A program made the translations under genes and the position numbers. Below, piece by piece: positions 44,246-55,739 of a stretch of 64,000 bases of DNA. The notes below the pieces were generated by a model. The model was not told where the DNA came from. It made no database searches and saw only the letters and a program-made list of their open reading frames with translations. Each line of letters opens with the position of its first letter. The stretch's first letter is position 1. This DNA comes from Siphonodentalium dalli (lineage: Eukaryota; Mollusca; Scaphopoda; Gadilida; Siphonodentaliidae): NCBI GenBank assembly GCA_032622095.1, contig CP136067.1:131755990-131819989 (forward strand), read 5' to 3'.

Positions 44246-45277
44246 CATACCTGCAATGACAGTTATATAGTATATAAGTATCACTCTTTGGAGTCAAATA
44301 AACATAAACAGGCTGGCATTTTTATTTTTTAATTTGAGGTATTTTGTTAGCCAGCACTCTGCAGCACTAGTATTATTTGGTCATTAGACATGCCAGAGTG
44401 GAAATGCCAGCACTATCAGGCACTATTCAATATTAATTTGAGGTGAAATGCAAACCAGCACTCCTATTCAGTCATCACTTTTATTTGGCACCAGAGAGTG
44501 CTTTATCTTATACCTACCACAGGTCCCCAAAAAAAAAATGACCCACCCCCAATAGTACTTAATAGGATTAAGTACTATTGGGGGTGGGGTCAATTTTTTT
44601 TTTTGGGGACCTGTGATACCTACATATGTTCTTAAGTGTTGGTTAAGGTCATAATCTATGTTAGAACACATTTATTAGTGAAAACAACTTTGCACAAATA
44701 TTTTTTTTCAGGCCTCTGAGATGCACCCACCCCGCCCGGTATAGGTATGTTTTTTGGAAGATCTCCCCTGTATTACTTATATCTTATACCTACCCTGTTC
44801 CTAAGTGTCTGTAAAGGCCATAACCTGCCTTAGAACACAATTATTAATGAATATATTTGAAAACAACTTAAAACAAGGGCAAAAATGTGAATAGAAAAAA
44901 TTTGCACAAACTCATTTTTTCGGGCCTCTTCGGACCCACCCACCCCGACCCTGTATAATAAAACTTTTGTGCGACCCCCCCCCCCTGCTATAGGCGCAAA
45001 AAAAAATTCCGGCCCATGCACCCCCTTATAATTTAGGAAGTTATAATTTTTTTCCTTTGGATTCTGAGATAGAAACCCACCCCTTTAAACCTTTAATCGT
45101 TAACAATGGCATCTATCTCTGGATTCGCGGGACTCTTGTATATCTATATGCCCATATGGGATAACACATTACATTGTATATAACATCAATTTTGAGACAG
45201 AACGAACTTATGGACAAAGGGCTTACATGCAGGCAATATGAATAGACTACTTTAACGTATAACATGTGAACTATATA
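44246..45277. other. No gene; ~220-bp direct duplication
   Basis: 44500-44745 and 44760-44960 share CTTATACCTACC, GTTCTTAAGTGT, AGAACACATTTATTA and CAGGCCTCTGAGATGCACCC-like blocks. C-runs near 44980. Confidence 0.55.
44518..44615. mobile_element. 98-bp palindromic MITE H5 with perfect 8-bp duplication
   Basis: Starts CACAGGTCCCCAAAA, ends TTTTGGGGACCTGTG; almost perfect palindrome. Target duplication ATACCTAC (44510-44517, 44616-44623). Second copy at 52671-52769. Confidence 0.92.
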
Positions 45278-45378
45278 TAGTCCAAGTCTTCTCGTACTAA
45301 AACCAGCTAAGATATTGGGATGGAGATGCTGGTGTTTAGTCCGAGATCCTCCCGTATGGTCTCTTATGACACGAGTTA
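45278..45378 (+). repeat. Left 101-bp inverted repeat flanking the retrotransposon
   Basis: TAGTCCAAGTCTTCTCGTAC to TCTTATGACACGAGTTA. Its reverse complement is found without a mismatch at 49480-49580. A degraded copy lies at 55031-55092. Confidence 0.95.
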
Positions 45379-46284
45379 AGCGTTAATGACCCGCTCAAAT
45401 AAAACCACAATTATATGAAATAAAATATCACAATTGCGACAATAAACGGATATTTTCCGCAGAAAACATGCTATTTGATCTGAAACCCACATCAGTTGTG
45501 AATTGAAAGCGGTAATTTAATGTGAAAAGAGACAATTACCGCACTGTTTACAAAATTTTAAAAGTAAGCGAACTCACGACCTGCGTTCGGCATTTTCCGT
45601 TGTAAATATTCCGTAGATTTTCGACTAACCACGCAAATTACGATGAATTCTCCATTGTAATCGTAATTATGTGTGTCAATAAATAAAAAATAAATAGATT
45701 AAGTAAACATTGAAGATATAAATGTAATACATTAAATAAATTACGGGAATTACAACTCTCTCAAAGTTTACAACAGTGTAAACACAACGAGCATTAGAAT
45801 AAATATGGCGCTACATTTCACCAACATTTGGTGGACTTCCGCGAAATTAAGATATATACTAAGCGAACAGAGCAATATACTGCTCTTGTTAAGCACACAA
45901 AAAATAAAACAAAATTTGTATAAATTTTGAACCGTACGTTTGAAAAGTCCCACTAAAACGGAAGAACTATATTTCGAAACTGTGTGATTCGGTTCTCCGA
46001 TTATTTTATCAACACAAAAGTCAAAATGCACATGGACGAAACTCACACGCATGGCAAGTCAGACACAAGAGTTCTAATTTGCTCCAATTTTGACAAGTTG
46101 CTTGCGAAAATTGTCAACAAAACTACCGTTCTGATCCTCAGGCTCCATTATGTCATTAAGTTTTTAGTGCGGGAATTGTTCTCAAAGCACATAGGAAACT
46201 GGACTTTGGGGCGATCGGCTTTCGCCATTTTGTTCGGAAAACCCCGCGCTATATATAGAAACGGAAACTAGTATACCCAAAACA
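45379..46284. other. Non-coding segment between inverted repeat and retrotransposon frames
   Basis: Could be the 5' UTR of the retrotransposon or unrelated. Open frames 45768-46052 (-) and 45984-46271 (+) match no family I recognise. The missing endonuclease start should lie here, but I cannot see it. Confidence 0.4.
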
Positions 46285-47184
46285 AACTCCGGATTATGCC
46301 GAAGTCTAACCCATCTGACCATATACCAGTTTACTTGGAACTGCATGAAAGAATAGAAATAGCAAAAACGGAAAGTTAACTGGAAAAAGATCAATACTGA
46401 ACTATACGCAAGCGCTGTAACACACAAATCTGCAACGCTGAAGTGTATTCCCGGCTCTACAAGCACAGTTCAACTGCAACATGCCGTGACTAAATTATCA
46501 TCGGTGCTCGAGCAGTGTGCAAATGAGGCAACTACAGTGAAAAAACCATCACAGAATAAACCAAATCTTGAAGTCTGGAACAGAGAGATAGCCGCAGCCC
46601 TATATTCAAATAGAAATGCGCACAGTAGCTGGGTAAAAGCTGGAAGACCATCAACCCACGATAACATGCTTTTAGTAAAAAAGAAAGAATCTCGTAAGCT
46701 CTACCGCACGAAAGTTCGAGAAGCAGTCAGCATGAAGGATGCAAGATGTAAGGACAAGATCATGACAACAAGGGCATCTGATTCTGAAACATTCTATAAA
46801 TTAATAAGTAAACAGAGAAATTCTGGAGCCGTAATGATATCTGACCTTAATGTGGACGGACAAGTGTACAGTAATGAGCAAGTACTACAAGGCTGGCATC
46901 AGCACTTCAGCAATCTTGCTAAACCAGCAGCCAATGGCTACAATCACAATTTCCTGAAACTATGTCAAAGGGACTATCAACAGATTCAACACATCTCAGA
47001 ATGTCTACCAGACGACAAGTTAGAAGAGGTCAGCCGTGGGGACGTGATCAATGCATTAGGATTTTTACATAGAAGAAAGGCCCAGGACATCTTTGGGCTA
47101 ACAGTGGAGCATTTTATCTTTGGTGGCGAGGACCTGCTAGGTATTCTAACGAGCATAATCATGCAACTGTATCCTGATAAATAA
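46285..47184 (+). pseudogene. Non-LTR retrotransposon, endonuclease tail and pre-RT region
   Basis: From 46298 one frame reads K-S-N-PSDHIPVYLELHER, the SDH-x-PV end of an apurinic endonuclease domain. A one-base shift at an A-run near 46365 moves to the frame that continues through 47184 (from the ATG at 46486, 232 residues). SDLNVDGQVYSNEQVLQGW and HFSNLA are typical of the linker before LINE reverse transcriptases. It ends at LYPDK then stop, another frameshift before 47189. The N-terminal endonuclease is absent. Confidence 0.8.
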
Positions 47185-47188
47185 AGAA

Positions 47189-49102
47189 GTGCCTGCAAAT
47201 CTCAAGATCGGCCTACTTAATCCAATATATAAACGTAAAGGCGACAAGACAACCTCTTCCAATTATCGGGGCCTCACTGTGTTACCAGTTATCCTGAAAG
47301 TTGTGGAAGTCATCATGCGTGAATACCTACGAAAATGTACTCTACCTATACAAGCTCCAACTCAAAGAGGATTCACCGCCAACGCGTCTCCACTTAATAG
47401 TGCATTGATGGTCGAGGAGATAGTCAGAGAAGGCCTGGATAACAACACACCGATATATGTAGCATTCCTGGATGCGAAGTCAGCCTTTGACGTTGTCACA
47501 AAAGAAATACTGATGAGAAAAACATACCTCACAAACACTCACGCTGTTTGCTGGTCAGTGATCGATAACCTTCACACAGACTGTGTATCCGTTGTAAAGT
47601 GGAACAACCAAAGATCGGAACCATTCGAGATATATCAAGGAGTGAGACAGGGTATGATCTTAAGCGCCGACCTCTACACGCTATATATAGAGGATCTACT
47701 GCATTCATTGCTGGCGAACAGTCTAGGTAGCAGCATTGGAACCATCCGAATGAACTCCACAGCATGCGCAGATGATGTCGCACTGATGAGCAGTGATCCA
47801 AATGATCTCCAAATCCTGATCAACACTGCATATCAATACAGTAATTTACATCGGTATCTCCTTCAACCGAAGAAAAGTGTAATATTGAAGATTTCACCAA
47901 ACGGAAGAAAAAATACTATTGACAAAACATGGGATCTGGCTGGGACACAGATGCCCAACGTCGATGTGACAGCCCATCTTGGTATACTCCGCTCAACAAC
48001 AGCCACCAAATCAGTCATGGAAACCATACAAAATAATATCAAAAAGGCGAGAAGAACAGCTTATAGTCTAATGCCGCTTGACTTCCATGGGGAGAATGGA
48101 TTGGACCAAGAGACATGCCTTCATATTTATAGGACATATGTTATTACCACTTTGACATATGGATGTGAAATCCTGCTACCAGAAGAAAGACACGTCAACA
48201 TGCTGGAGGGATATCAGAAGAAGTTCGTTAAGCAGTTGCTATCTCTACCACCAAATGTAGCCAATCCTGCTATATACATACTGTCAGGTCTCCTCCCGAT
48301 AGAGGCACAAATCGACTTGAAGGCTCTCACGTTCTTCAACAATCTCACCCATCAAGATGAATCTTCAATAGAGAAAAAACTGGCACTCCGCCAACTAATC
48401 TTGAAAGATGAGAAAAGCAACAGCTGGTTTTCTGAGGTCAGGAGAATACTGTATAAATACGAGCTACCATCTCCATTGAACTTATTACATCACCCCGTGA
48501 AGAAAAATGCCTGGAAGAAAATTACTAAAGACTCAGTCAACCGCTACCGGAAGAGCTACATTACTACAAGATGCCATTTGTACAGCACCTTACAACTACT
48601 AGATCCCACTACCTATACACCAGGAAAGATCAACAACATCATTGGTGGTATGAATTCAGCTAATGACATCACAGCAAAGATTGCGGTGAAGCTGAAGATG
48701 CTGACTAACACATATACGCTAGAAATACACAACCAAAAATTCAACATCTCAAAGTCAGAAGGGATATGCCGTTGCTGTAACTTGAAGAGAGAGACTATTG
48801 AACACCTACTGTTGGAATGTGAGATCTTAGAGTCGGTTAGAGGGGGTTGTCTTCAACATATCAAGAACATATATGATGAAATAACGAAAGAGGATTTCAA
48901 CAACTTGTCGACAAAGGACAAACTCACAGTCATCCTGGGTAATGGGATTCACAGATTGCAGATTGAGGATTGCGAAGGGGTTGCAGCTCTGCTATCAAGA
49001 CTAAAGATCAGCATCATCAGCTGTATGCATCTATGCTATCGCTTGCACTGTGCCAGAAAGAAGTACTCGATCGACAGAAAGAACATTGGTGGCGACGAAT
49101 GA
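47189..49102 (+). pseudogene. Non-LTR retrotransposon reverse transcriptase and C-terminal zinc knuckle
   Basis: 637 codons uninterrupted. Reverse-transcriptase blocks in order: NYRGLTVLP (fingers), FLDAKSAFD (motif A aspartate), GVRQGMILSADLYTLYIEDL (motif B), CADDVAL (motif C with the catalytic DD). The C-terminus has C-x-C-C ... H-x5-C (ICRCCNLKRETIEHLLLECE), the knuckle of many LINEs. The RT residues are intact, but the frame is split from its upstream part, so the copy is probably inactive. The clade was not determined; CADD instead of the commoner YADD/FADD is noted. Confidence 0.88.
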
Positions 49103-49479
49103 CCATGCACGGTGCATTTTAACCTATATATTTTATACATTTTATCCCCTAATATGGTGACGTTATGGTACCTGTAAATATGTACAGTTCACTCAACAAG
49201 TTGAGGTTGTCCGATGCTGGACGGTTGGATTGCAGAAGTAAGAAGTAAGATTCGGACCACTTCGGCTTTCAGTTAAAACGTAAACAAACAGAGAGAAAAA
49301 AGCGATGTTTGTGGCAATCAACCGGTATATTCTATGTGTAATTTAACATTAAAGTTAGATTATTATACACCATTATGACCATAAGATGTCTCTCTTTCCG
49401 ATGTATATAGCATCATGTATTGATTTGTTAGGTAAATCGAGTAAAATACACCACAGATTCCCGCCACAGATCCTGGGCG
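49103..49479 (+). other. Likely 3' UTR of the retrotransposon and flank
   Basis: GAAGTAAGAAGTAAGATTCG (49234) is a short direct repeat. No poly(A) or other tail could be fixed. Confidence 0.45.
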
Positions 49480-49580
49480 TAACTCGTGTCATAAGAGACC
49501 ATACGGGAGGATCTCGGACTAAACACCAGCATCTCCATCCCAATATCTTAGCTGGTTTTAGTACGAGAAGACTTGGACTA
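49480..49580 (-). repeat. Right 101-bp inverted repeat flanking the retrotransposon
   Basis: Exact reverse complement of 45278-45378. Read on the plus strand here it contains GATCTCGGACTAAACACCAG and CTGGTTTTAGTACGAGAAGA, which weakly resemble internal parts of 5S rRNA genes (from memory, not tested). Confidence 0.95.
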
Positions 49581-50835
49581 CATGTGAACATGTATATTTA
49601 GACGAATATTTCGAGGTTGAATCGATCCCCTTCAATATATTCACACTTCCAAATAAAACATGTTGATGACTAATTGTGTTCTCAAAACAGTAATTAGTTG
49701 ATAATTTGTTGTTTTACTTTTTGACAAAATGTTGGACTGAAATGGACTTCATGCAGTTAGAAATTTTCCAAACTTAGGCGGGTTGTCGGGTTAGACTTGT
49801 TTAAAGCTTGATTGCTTGAAATTGATAGCACAATCTCAAAATGGATGGCGGATCTGGGCACAAAGTCGAAGAATGTGATAATTTTAGTGATGATTTAGGC
49901 TGTTCTTTCCCACATTCGCATGCAGTATGGAACATTCAAACGCGGAATTTCATCATCTCATTGTGTCATTATGTTAAGCAAATTACGTTTATAACCCTCT
50001 GATGACTGGATACTTTCTTGTAGGCATGGCAGTCTGTGTGAACATACTCAGCGTCATACTGACATACTGAGAATATATCATAGTCTAGGTATAGGCCAGT
50101 GATATTATTACAATATCACTGGTATAGGCCTAATTAGACCCATGCAGCATGCACTTCTAACACACCTGTTACTCTCGGGCTCCAGATAATCATACAAGTA
50201 TATGTTTATTATCTTCTCTGCAAAAAATGCAGACATGCATAGTGGGCCTCAGAACACCTCAGATGCATAACTTTCTGCCAAATATTGGAAAAGTCATGTG
50301 TCTCTTACTTGTAACAATTACGAATCAATGTCACAGTATAGCCTATTTGCATTGTCATGGCAATCGCCTAAGATAAATTTTAAACGTCGGAGGTAAAACA
50401 TTATTCAAACACAAGCTATGAAGAGCTTTTGACCGACTGGTGAAAGCTGCACAAAATCCACCCTGTAAGCCTACTATTATTTGTGTATGTACTGTTATTC
50501 AATTTTGGGAACTATACTATTATTTGGTACTGCACTATATATTTGGATCCTGATAGGATCACTACAGAAAACATATGTGCTGAGCTACGGGTGATGGACA
50601 AATCTATTTGCATGTATATAGTTGAGACGTACATTATTGTCTGATTGCATGCATGGTTGGTACCATAGGTGTCGGCTATCATAACAAGCAAAACTCAATT
50701 TGTGCTTGAGTAGTATATCTCGAAAGTATTTCTGTATTAAATACTGCCCCGTATAATTCGTACTGACATACTGATATACCCCTGGAAGATACAACGTGGT
50801 TCGACTCCTTGTGATAACGACATGTGAAAAAAAAA
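49581..50835. other. No gene recognised
   Basis: Includes GGCCAGTGATATTATTACAATATCACTGG (50096-50124), a clean 12-bp-arm hairpin. Otherwise unique, AT-rich. Confidence 0.45.
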
Positions 50836-52941
50836 ACGAGAGGCCGATCACGATCTGCAGATGTTTAACCCATACCTTGGAGATAGCGATTAGCTATAAC
50901 TGATAATTTGTCAAAGATATGATCACATGAATCCATACTTGAAATCAAAAGCTCAAATAATTAGTCTTAAAAAGGGGTTAAAGTAGTTGGGGTGGGGAGG
51001 AGTAGTTTTATATCTCATAACTATGTCCCTATTCACACAAGAACCTCTCGATGTGAGATCAAACGGTTTATTGATTTCGTAGGATATCAATAGGAGTTTA
51101 AGTTAACTCATTGGAATCAAAAGTGATAAACCCTGCCACTTTTGACTTGCCAGATATACAAAATTCATCTTCTAAAGAGAAATTATAATTTGTTGACAAC
51201 TTAAATGGCAAGCCAGACTGCTTCAAACAACATACAGGTATGGGATTCCATCTCATATCTTAATTGTACTTTAGTTACACGGGAATACACCCCCCCCCCC
51301 ATTATCCCCAGTTGTTATTTGTTTATCAAACATGGACAGATAAGATCAGATCTGACCTGTGTATTAAATAAGGAATGCTTATCTTGTCGGGTACATGCAA
51401 GATTAAGTGCTTCATAACAGGGGTGTATGGTTTTCAAAAATATATGTAGTTTATACAATACAAAAGTGTTATCTATATAATGTTATACAGTCATAATATG
51501 AGGATGCTGGTCCCTATGACCCCTAAATCGAAACAGATTACCATATCTAATATAAAAGAAAGTAAGTAGCCCTCAATAAAATGGTTTCACACATTACAAT
51601 GTATTACAAGTAGCTTGGACATAGAATCCATAACCATCACTGTTAATCTTCTAAGGTCTCTGTGGCCCCTTTTATTCAATCAACCATGACAATATGAACA
51701 AAAGGGAAAATAAGGTGACTGGAAATATTGACATCTACCATCTTGATTTTCAAAACAAGGCATCACCTGCAATAATCATGTATATTTATCTGCCTGTTAC
51801 CCATTGCATAGCTAAATCATATTGGCTATCAGCCATTATTTTAATTTCAAATTGAAAGCATGTGTCTGAAGGGTTAATATATTTTTAAAATAAAATCAGT
51901 CAATATCAAAATTGATAGAAGTGAATAGTGTGCAAAGATAACCACATATAAGAGATACGAGGAAGAGTCCATGTACATTATAGCATGTGTCTATGGGAAG
52001 CATGGAAAGGGTTAATTATTTTCTAAGCAGATCAATGGAATATAGAAGACACTTGATAGGTGAGGGGTCCCTTATCACAACATGTGATGAAATTTCAAGA
52101 ATATGAGAAACAAGAGACTCATGCTGCCATTAATCAAATTTGACAGATAAGATAAACAATTAGCCAGCCACAATTGTTGTTTATCTTTGACTTAATCTAA
52201 CCAAATCCCACAGCTGGGTACCATATGTCATCACTCAATTAATAACAAGATTTCACTTGGAATGACACCATCTATAAAATGTACTCTAATAAATTCTGGA
52301 TATTGGATGTGAACATGGTAATTTATTGATATCGTTATATTACATGTAACTATTGCAATAAAATCTTCATATTTTCAAAACAGGACATCACACATAATTA
52401 ATGGTATAAAACTAAAACAAATGAAAGTGTCAATGACATTTTTTTTATTATAATTTAAATTTTTTTTTATTATAAAAGTTAAAAAAAAAAATTGAATCAT
52501 TTTTGTTAAGCAAGGAGTTCAATCTAAAAAAAAATCCATATTTTTTTTTTCAATTTTTTTTTTCTTCGAAAAAGGGTCATAACTCCTTTAAAATAAATCG
52601 GATCAAACCCATATTCGAACTCGATCTGTATTTTGGGCTGAGAATCTCACATACCAAATACGGTTGCGATCACAGGTCCCCAAAACAAAAATTGACCCCA
52701 CCCCCAATAGTACTTAATCCTAGATTAAGTACTATTGGGGTGGGTCAATTTTTTTTTTGGGGACCTGTGGTAGTGTGGTTGCGATCAGATAGAAAATGTT
52801 TCAGTTATCACTTTATGCGTAAAGTGGCTACGGACTGACATACAGCCAGACGACCGGACGAACGAACGACGAGTGGTCAATCCGGACGTCGACACTATGT
52901 ACACCATACTATGGTATGGGTACACATAAAAAACAGCTAAT
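50836..52941 (+). repeat. Dispersed repeat X, copy 2 (~2.1 kb)
   Basis: Collinear with 5891-7944 from ACGAGAGGCCGATCACGATC to GTACACATAAAAAACAG. It differs by small indels, has no long G-run, and carries the H6 insertion at 52671. Confidence 0.85.
52671..52776. mobile_element. Palindromic MITE H6 inserted in repeat X
   Basis: Same 98-bp palindrome as 44518-44615. Flanking duplication GGTTGCGAT (52662-52670 and 52777-52785), with 7 extra bases (GTAGTGT) at the right. Copy 1 of X has the uninterrupted site near 7637 (GGTTCCAATCAGAT). Confidence 0.9.
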
Positions 52942-53544
52942 TAATCCATGGGCATGCTTTTGTTAAAGATGGGAAAACCCCACGCTCGGAGAAATAGTGT
53001 CGCCATGTCAGGTAATGATGTGATGCATATCGCTTCTCCACAATGTACATACATATGTCTAACATCCTAAATATAGAACTACAATGACTCACTAGCTGTG
53101 CCATCATTGCCAACATGTTTCCTACAAACATTTGTTTCATATTTACGCACAATTTAATATGAATGCACTTCCGAGTTTGCACTTAATACTTCATCATTGA
53201 TCTTCATCCATTAGATGTATAGTATACAATATATATTATGTTGGAAGCAATGGGTAACATAACATGTTTTGCCTATACTGCTTCGGGATGCATCAGTCTT
53301 GTTAAAACTAGACCATGGTTCCTTTCAATGAAACTTTGGTCTAGTTAACGTCAAATTAACGAGACTGCAAGGGGATGCATTATTATGCCCAAAAATTCAC
53401 CCTCAATGTGTCTGATTTATATAGTCACGTTAATCATGCGGAGGAAGTCCATGCACATATACGCTTGAATGTATACATATAGTATATATGATAGACTACT
53501 ATGGTAAAATGTCAATGCCGTATGTGCGTTTTGACACTATATAT
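52942..53544. other. No gene recognised
   Basis: Near 53290-53360 an inverted pair CAGTCTTGTTAAAACTAGAC / GTCTAGTTAACGTCAAATTAACGAGACTG was noted. Confidence 0.45.
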
Positions 53545-54346
53545 ACTCTTATAACTATTAATGTGTAGAAACGATTACACATCAAATGTGTAAACTCGGT
53601 TAATACACATAGCAATGTGTAGTTTTACATACAAATACATTGACCAAGGGCCGTTCTACACATAATGTGTATAATTTGTTACACACAATTGTGTAAGAAC
53701 GTAGAGCATGCGCATTGCGGTGCCTTCAGTTTCATAGTCTGCTACATGACGGCCATATTGTTTGAGTATATTTTTTGGAATACAATCTACAGCGATCGTA
53801 GACAAGGAATGTAAGTTCAGAATTCCGACTTGTGGGTATAGTATTAATGATATATCAGGATTTATTTGTTAAAACTTTCATGACGAATACTGCTCTTAGA
53901 CTCGTTTATATGATTGTTGTAATACTAATATTATGCAACCACGCCACGACCCTGGTTTTTTTCAATTAAAACGAAAACTCACACATGACAGAGCAAAATA
54001 TTACGTACCGTTGTACGCCATGAAAGTTTTAACATATAAATCTCAATATGTCATCAATACTATATACCCACAGTTCGGAATACTGAACTTACATTCTTGT
54101 CTACGATCTATATGTGTAAGAAAATACACAAAATGTGTAAGAGATATGTGTTGATTGTATGCACACAAGTGTGTATAAATGTGTAGAAATTGACACATTT
54201 ATTGTGTAAAAATTGTTACGCAATTTGTGTACGTACATAAAACTACACATATACTACACAAATATGTTTAAGATTAAAAATGAATAATGATTGTGTAGCA
54301 GGGCTACACATTTTGTGTAGAAAAGCTACACATTAGTCATAAGAGT
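53545..54346. mobile_element. ~800-bp foldback element with TGTGTAG-rich ends
   Basis: Outer inverted repeats ACTCTTATAACTATTAATGT and ACATTAGTCATAAGAGT; inner arms GATCGTAGACAAGGAATGTA and TACATTCTTGTCTACGATC at 53793 and 54088. The ends are dense in TGTGTA/TACACA. No coding frame. Class unknown. Confidence 0.8.
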
Positions 54347-54426
54347 GATATATATGTATATATAGATGTACATGTATATTGTCTGTTGTAACATAATTAC
54401 CTTCTGATATGGAGGAATATAATGTT

Positions 54427-54428
<2 letters not shown>

Positions 54429-54458
<30 letters not shown>

Positions 54459-54489
54459 CCTCTCTCGCTATATCTCTCTCTCTCTCTCC
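54429..54489. repeat. (CT)n microsatellite
   Basis: Interrupted CT repeat of about 60 bp. Confidence 0.95.
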
Positions 54490-55735
54490 AAGTTGTGACC
54501 TATAGCTTGACATTACTATGCATTTGTATGAGTGTTTCCGCAGAGTTGACTTTTATACAAATATTGAAGCAAAGTTTGTTGTCCAATTATCATTCTAAAT
54601 AATTATGCTCGTTTTGGTATTGTGAAGACTTTACGTGTTTTAGTTCTGACGATTATATTTGAAATAAAACATTGTTTACACTATCCATAACATAAAAAAT
54701 ACCTAGAATATGTCCATTTTTATCAAAAATGCCATCGACGTGCATATTCCGACACTCTTGGGGTAGATATTTCATGACAAACAACTGAACAAGACAGTAT
54801 TCACCCGTCAAATATATACCATCCATTTTCGTCTGCTTACATACCTATTTCATTTAATAACATCGCTCCAGATGAACAATATTAAAGCCACTCCAATATA
54901 TAATATTAACTCAATGTGAGAATTCCAATTTCCATTCAGTAAAAACGGCTGTCAGGTTATAATGGTAAACTTTTTCCTGAATACATAAAGTACTATAGTC
55001 TTGTATACTATATAGTAACTTTAGAAGAGATGCTAGCATCTCGCTTTCCCAATATCTTATAGCTGGTTTTAGTACGAGCAGACTTGGACTACGTGTTGAG
55101 AAGACATTTTAGTTAACATTTTAAGTGCGGAGTTGGAATTTAAATAGAGGAAGTTGTGAGAGAGGTTAATTATGTTTCCGTCGCCCAAGTAGGGTAAATA
55201 ATAAAGAGCCTTCTCGATTGTGATATTTTATACTATATTTTTCAACGTAAAACTGATGGACGATCTTGTGTATCATCATCATGCCTGTGCCATACGGATG
55301 GCGATTGCAAGAAAAATAAATATAAAAAATTTGCCTAGTATAAGCTGACAATTAAAGGGGCGGGGTCAAGTGACAAATTTTGAATGTGATTTCCATGCAA
55401 ATCTCCGGAGCAAACGTTATGTATCATAGTATGAAGCAGTTTTCCGGGAACGGAAGCAGGCATATCATTGAATAGTAATAATATTTAAATGGCAGGTGCG
55501 CTACGTAATTATAACATTTTGCAATAAATCTATTTTTTGGGAATTTTGTTCTGGAATTACATCACATGGCCTACATTTGATAAAAATCAATATACAATTT
55601 TAAAAATACCTGTTGTTTCCAATACCACATCAAGTCACACTCAGAAGTATGTGCAACTCGGTAATTTTTGCTCCCCACATGTCAGAGATACATAGGCAAC
55701 TTTAAATTGAAGACTGCTAATTTGTATGGAGGGTT
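54490..55735. other. No gene; degraded copy of the 101-bp inverted repeat
   Basis: 55031-55092 (CCCAATATCTTATAGCTGG, TTAGTACGAGCAGACTTGG) is a degenerate copy of the repeat at 49480-49580. The rest is AT-rich, unrecognised. Confidence 0.6.
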
Positions 55736-55739
55736 ATTA

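Noticed and set aside
45768-46271. Open frames on both strands upstream of the LINE as its missing endonuclease
   Set aside because: Neither shows endonuclease motifs; only the SDH-x-PV tail at 46298 could be recognised.
49480-49580. Sarcin-ricin-loop-like AGTACGAGAAGAC as evidence of a 28S rRNA insertion
   Set aside because: Only about ten bases agree and no flanking 28S sequence is present.
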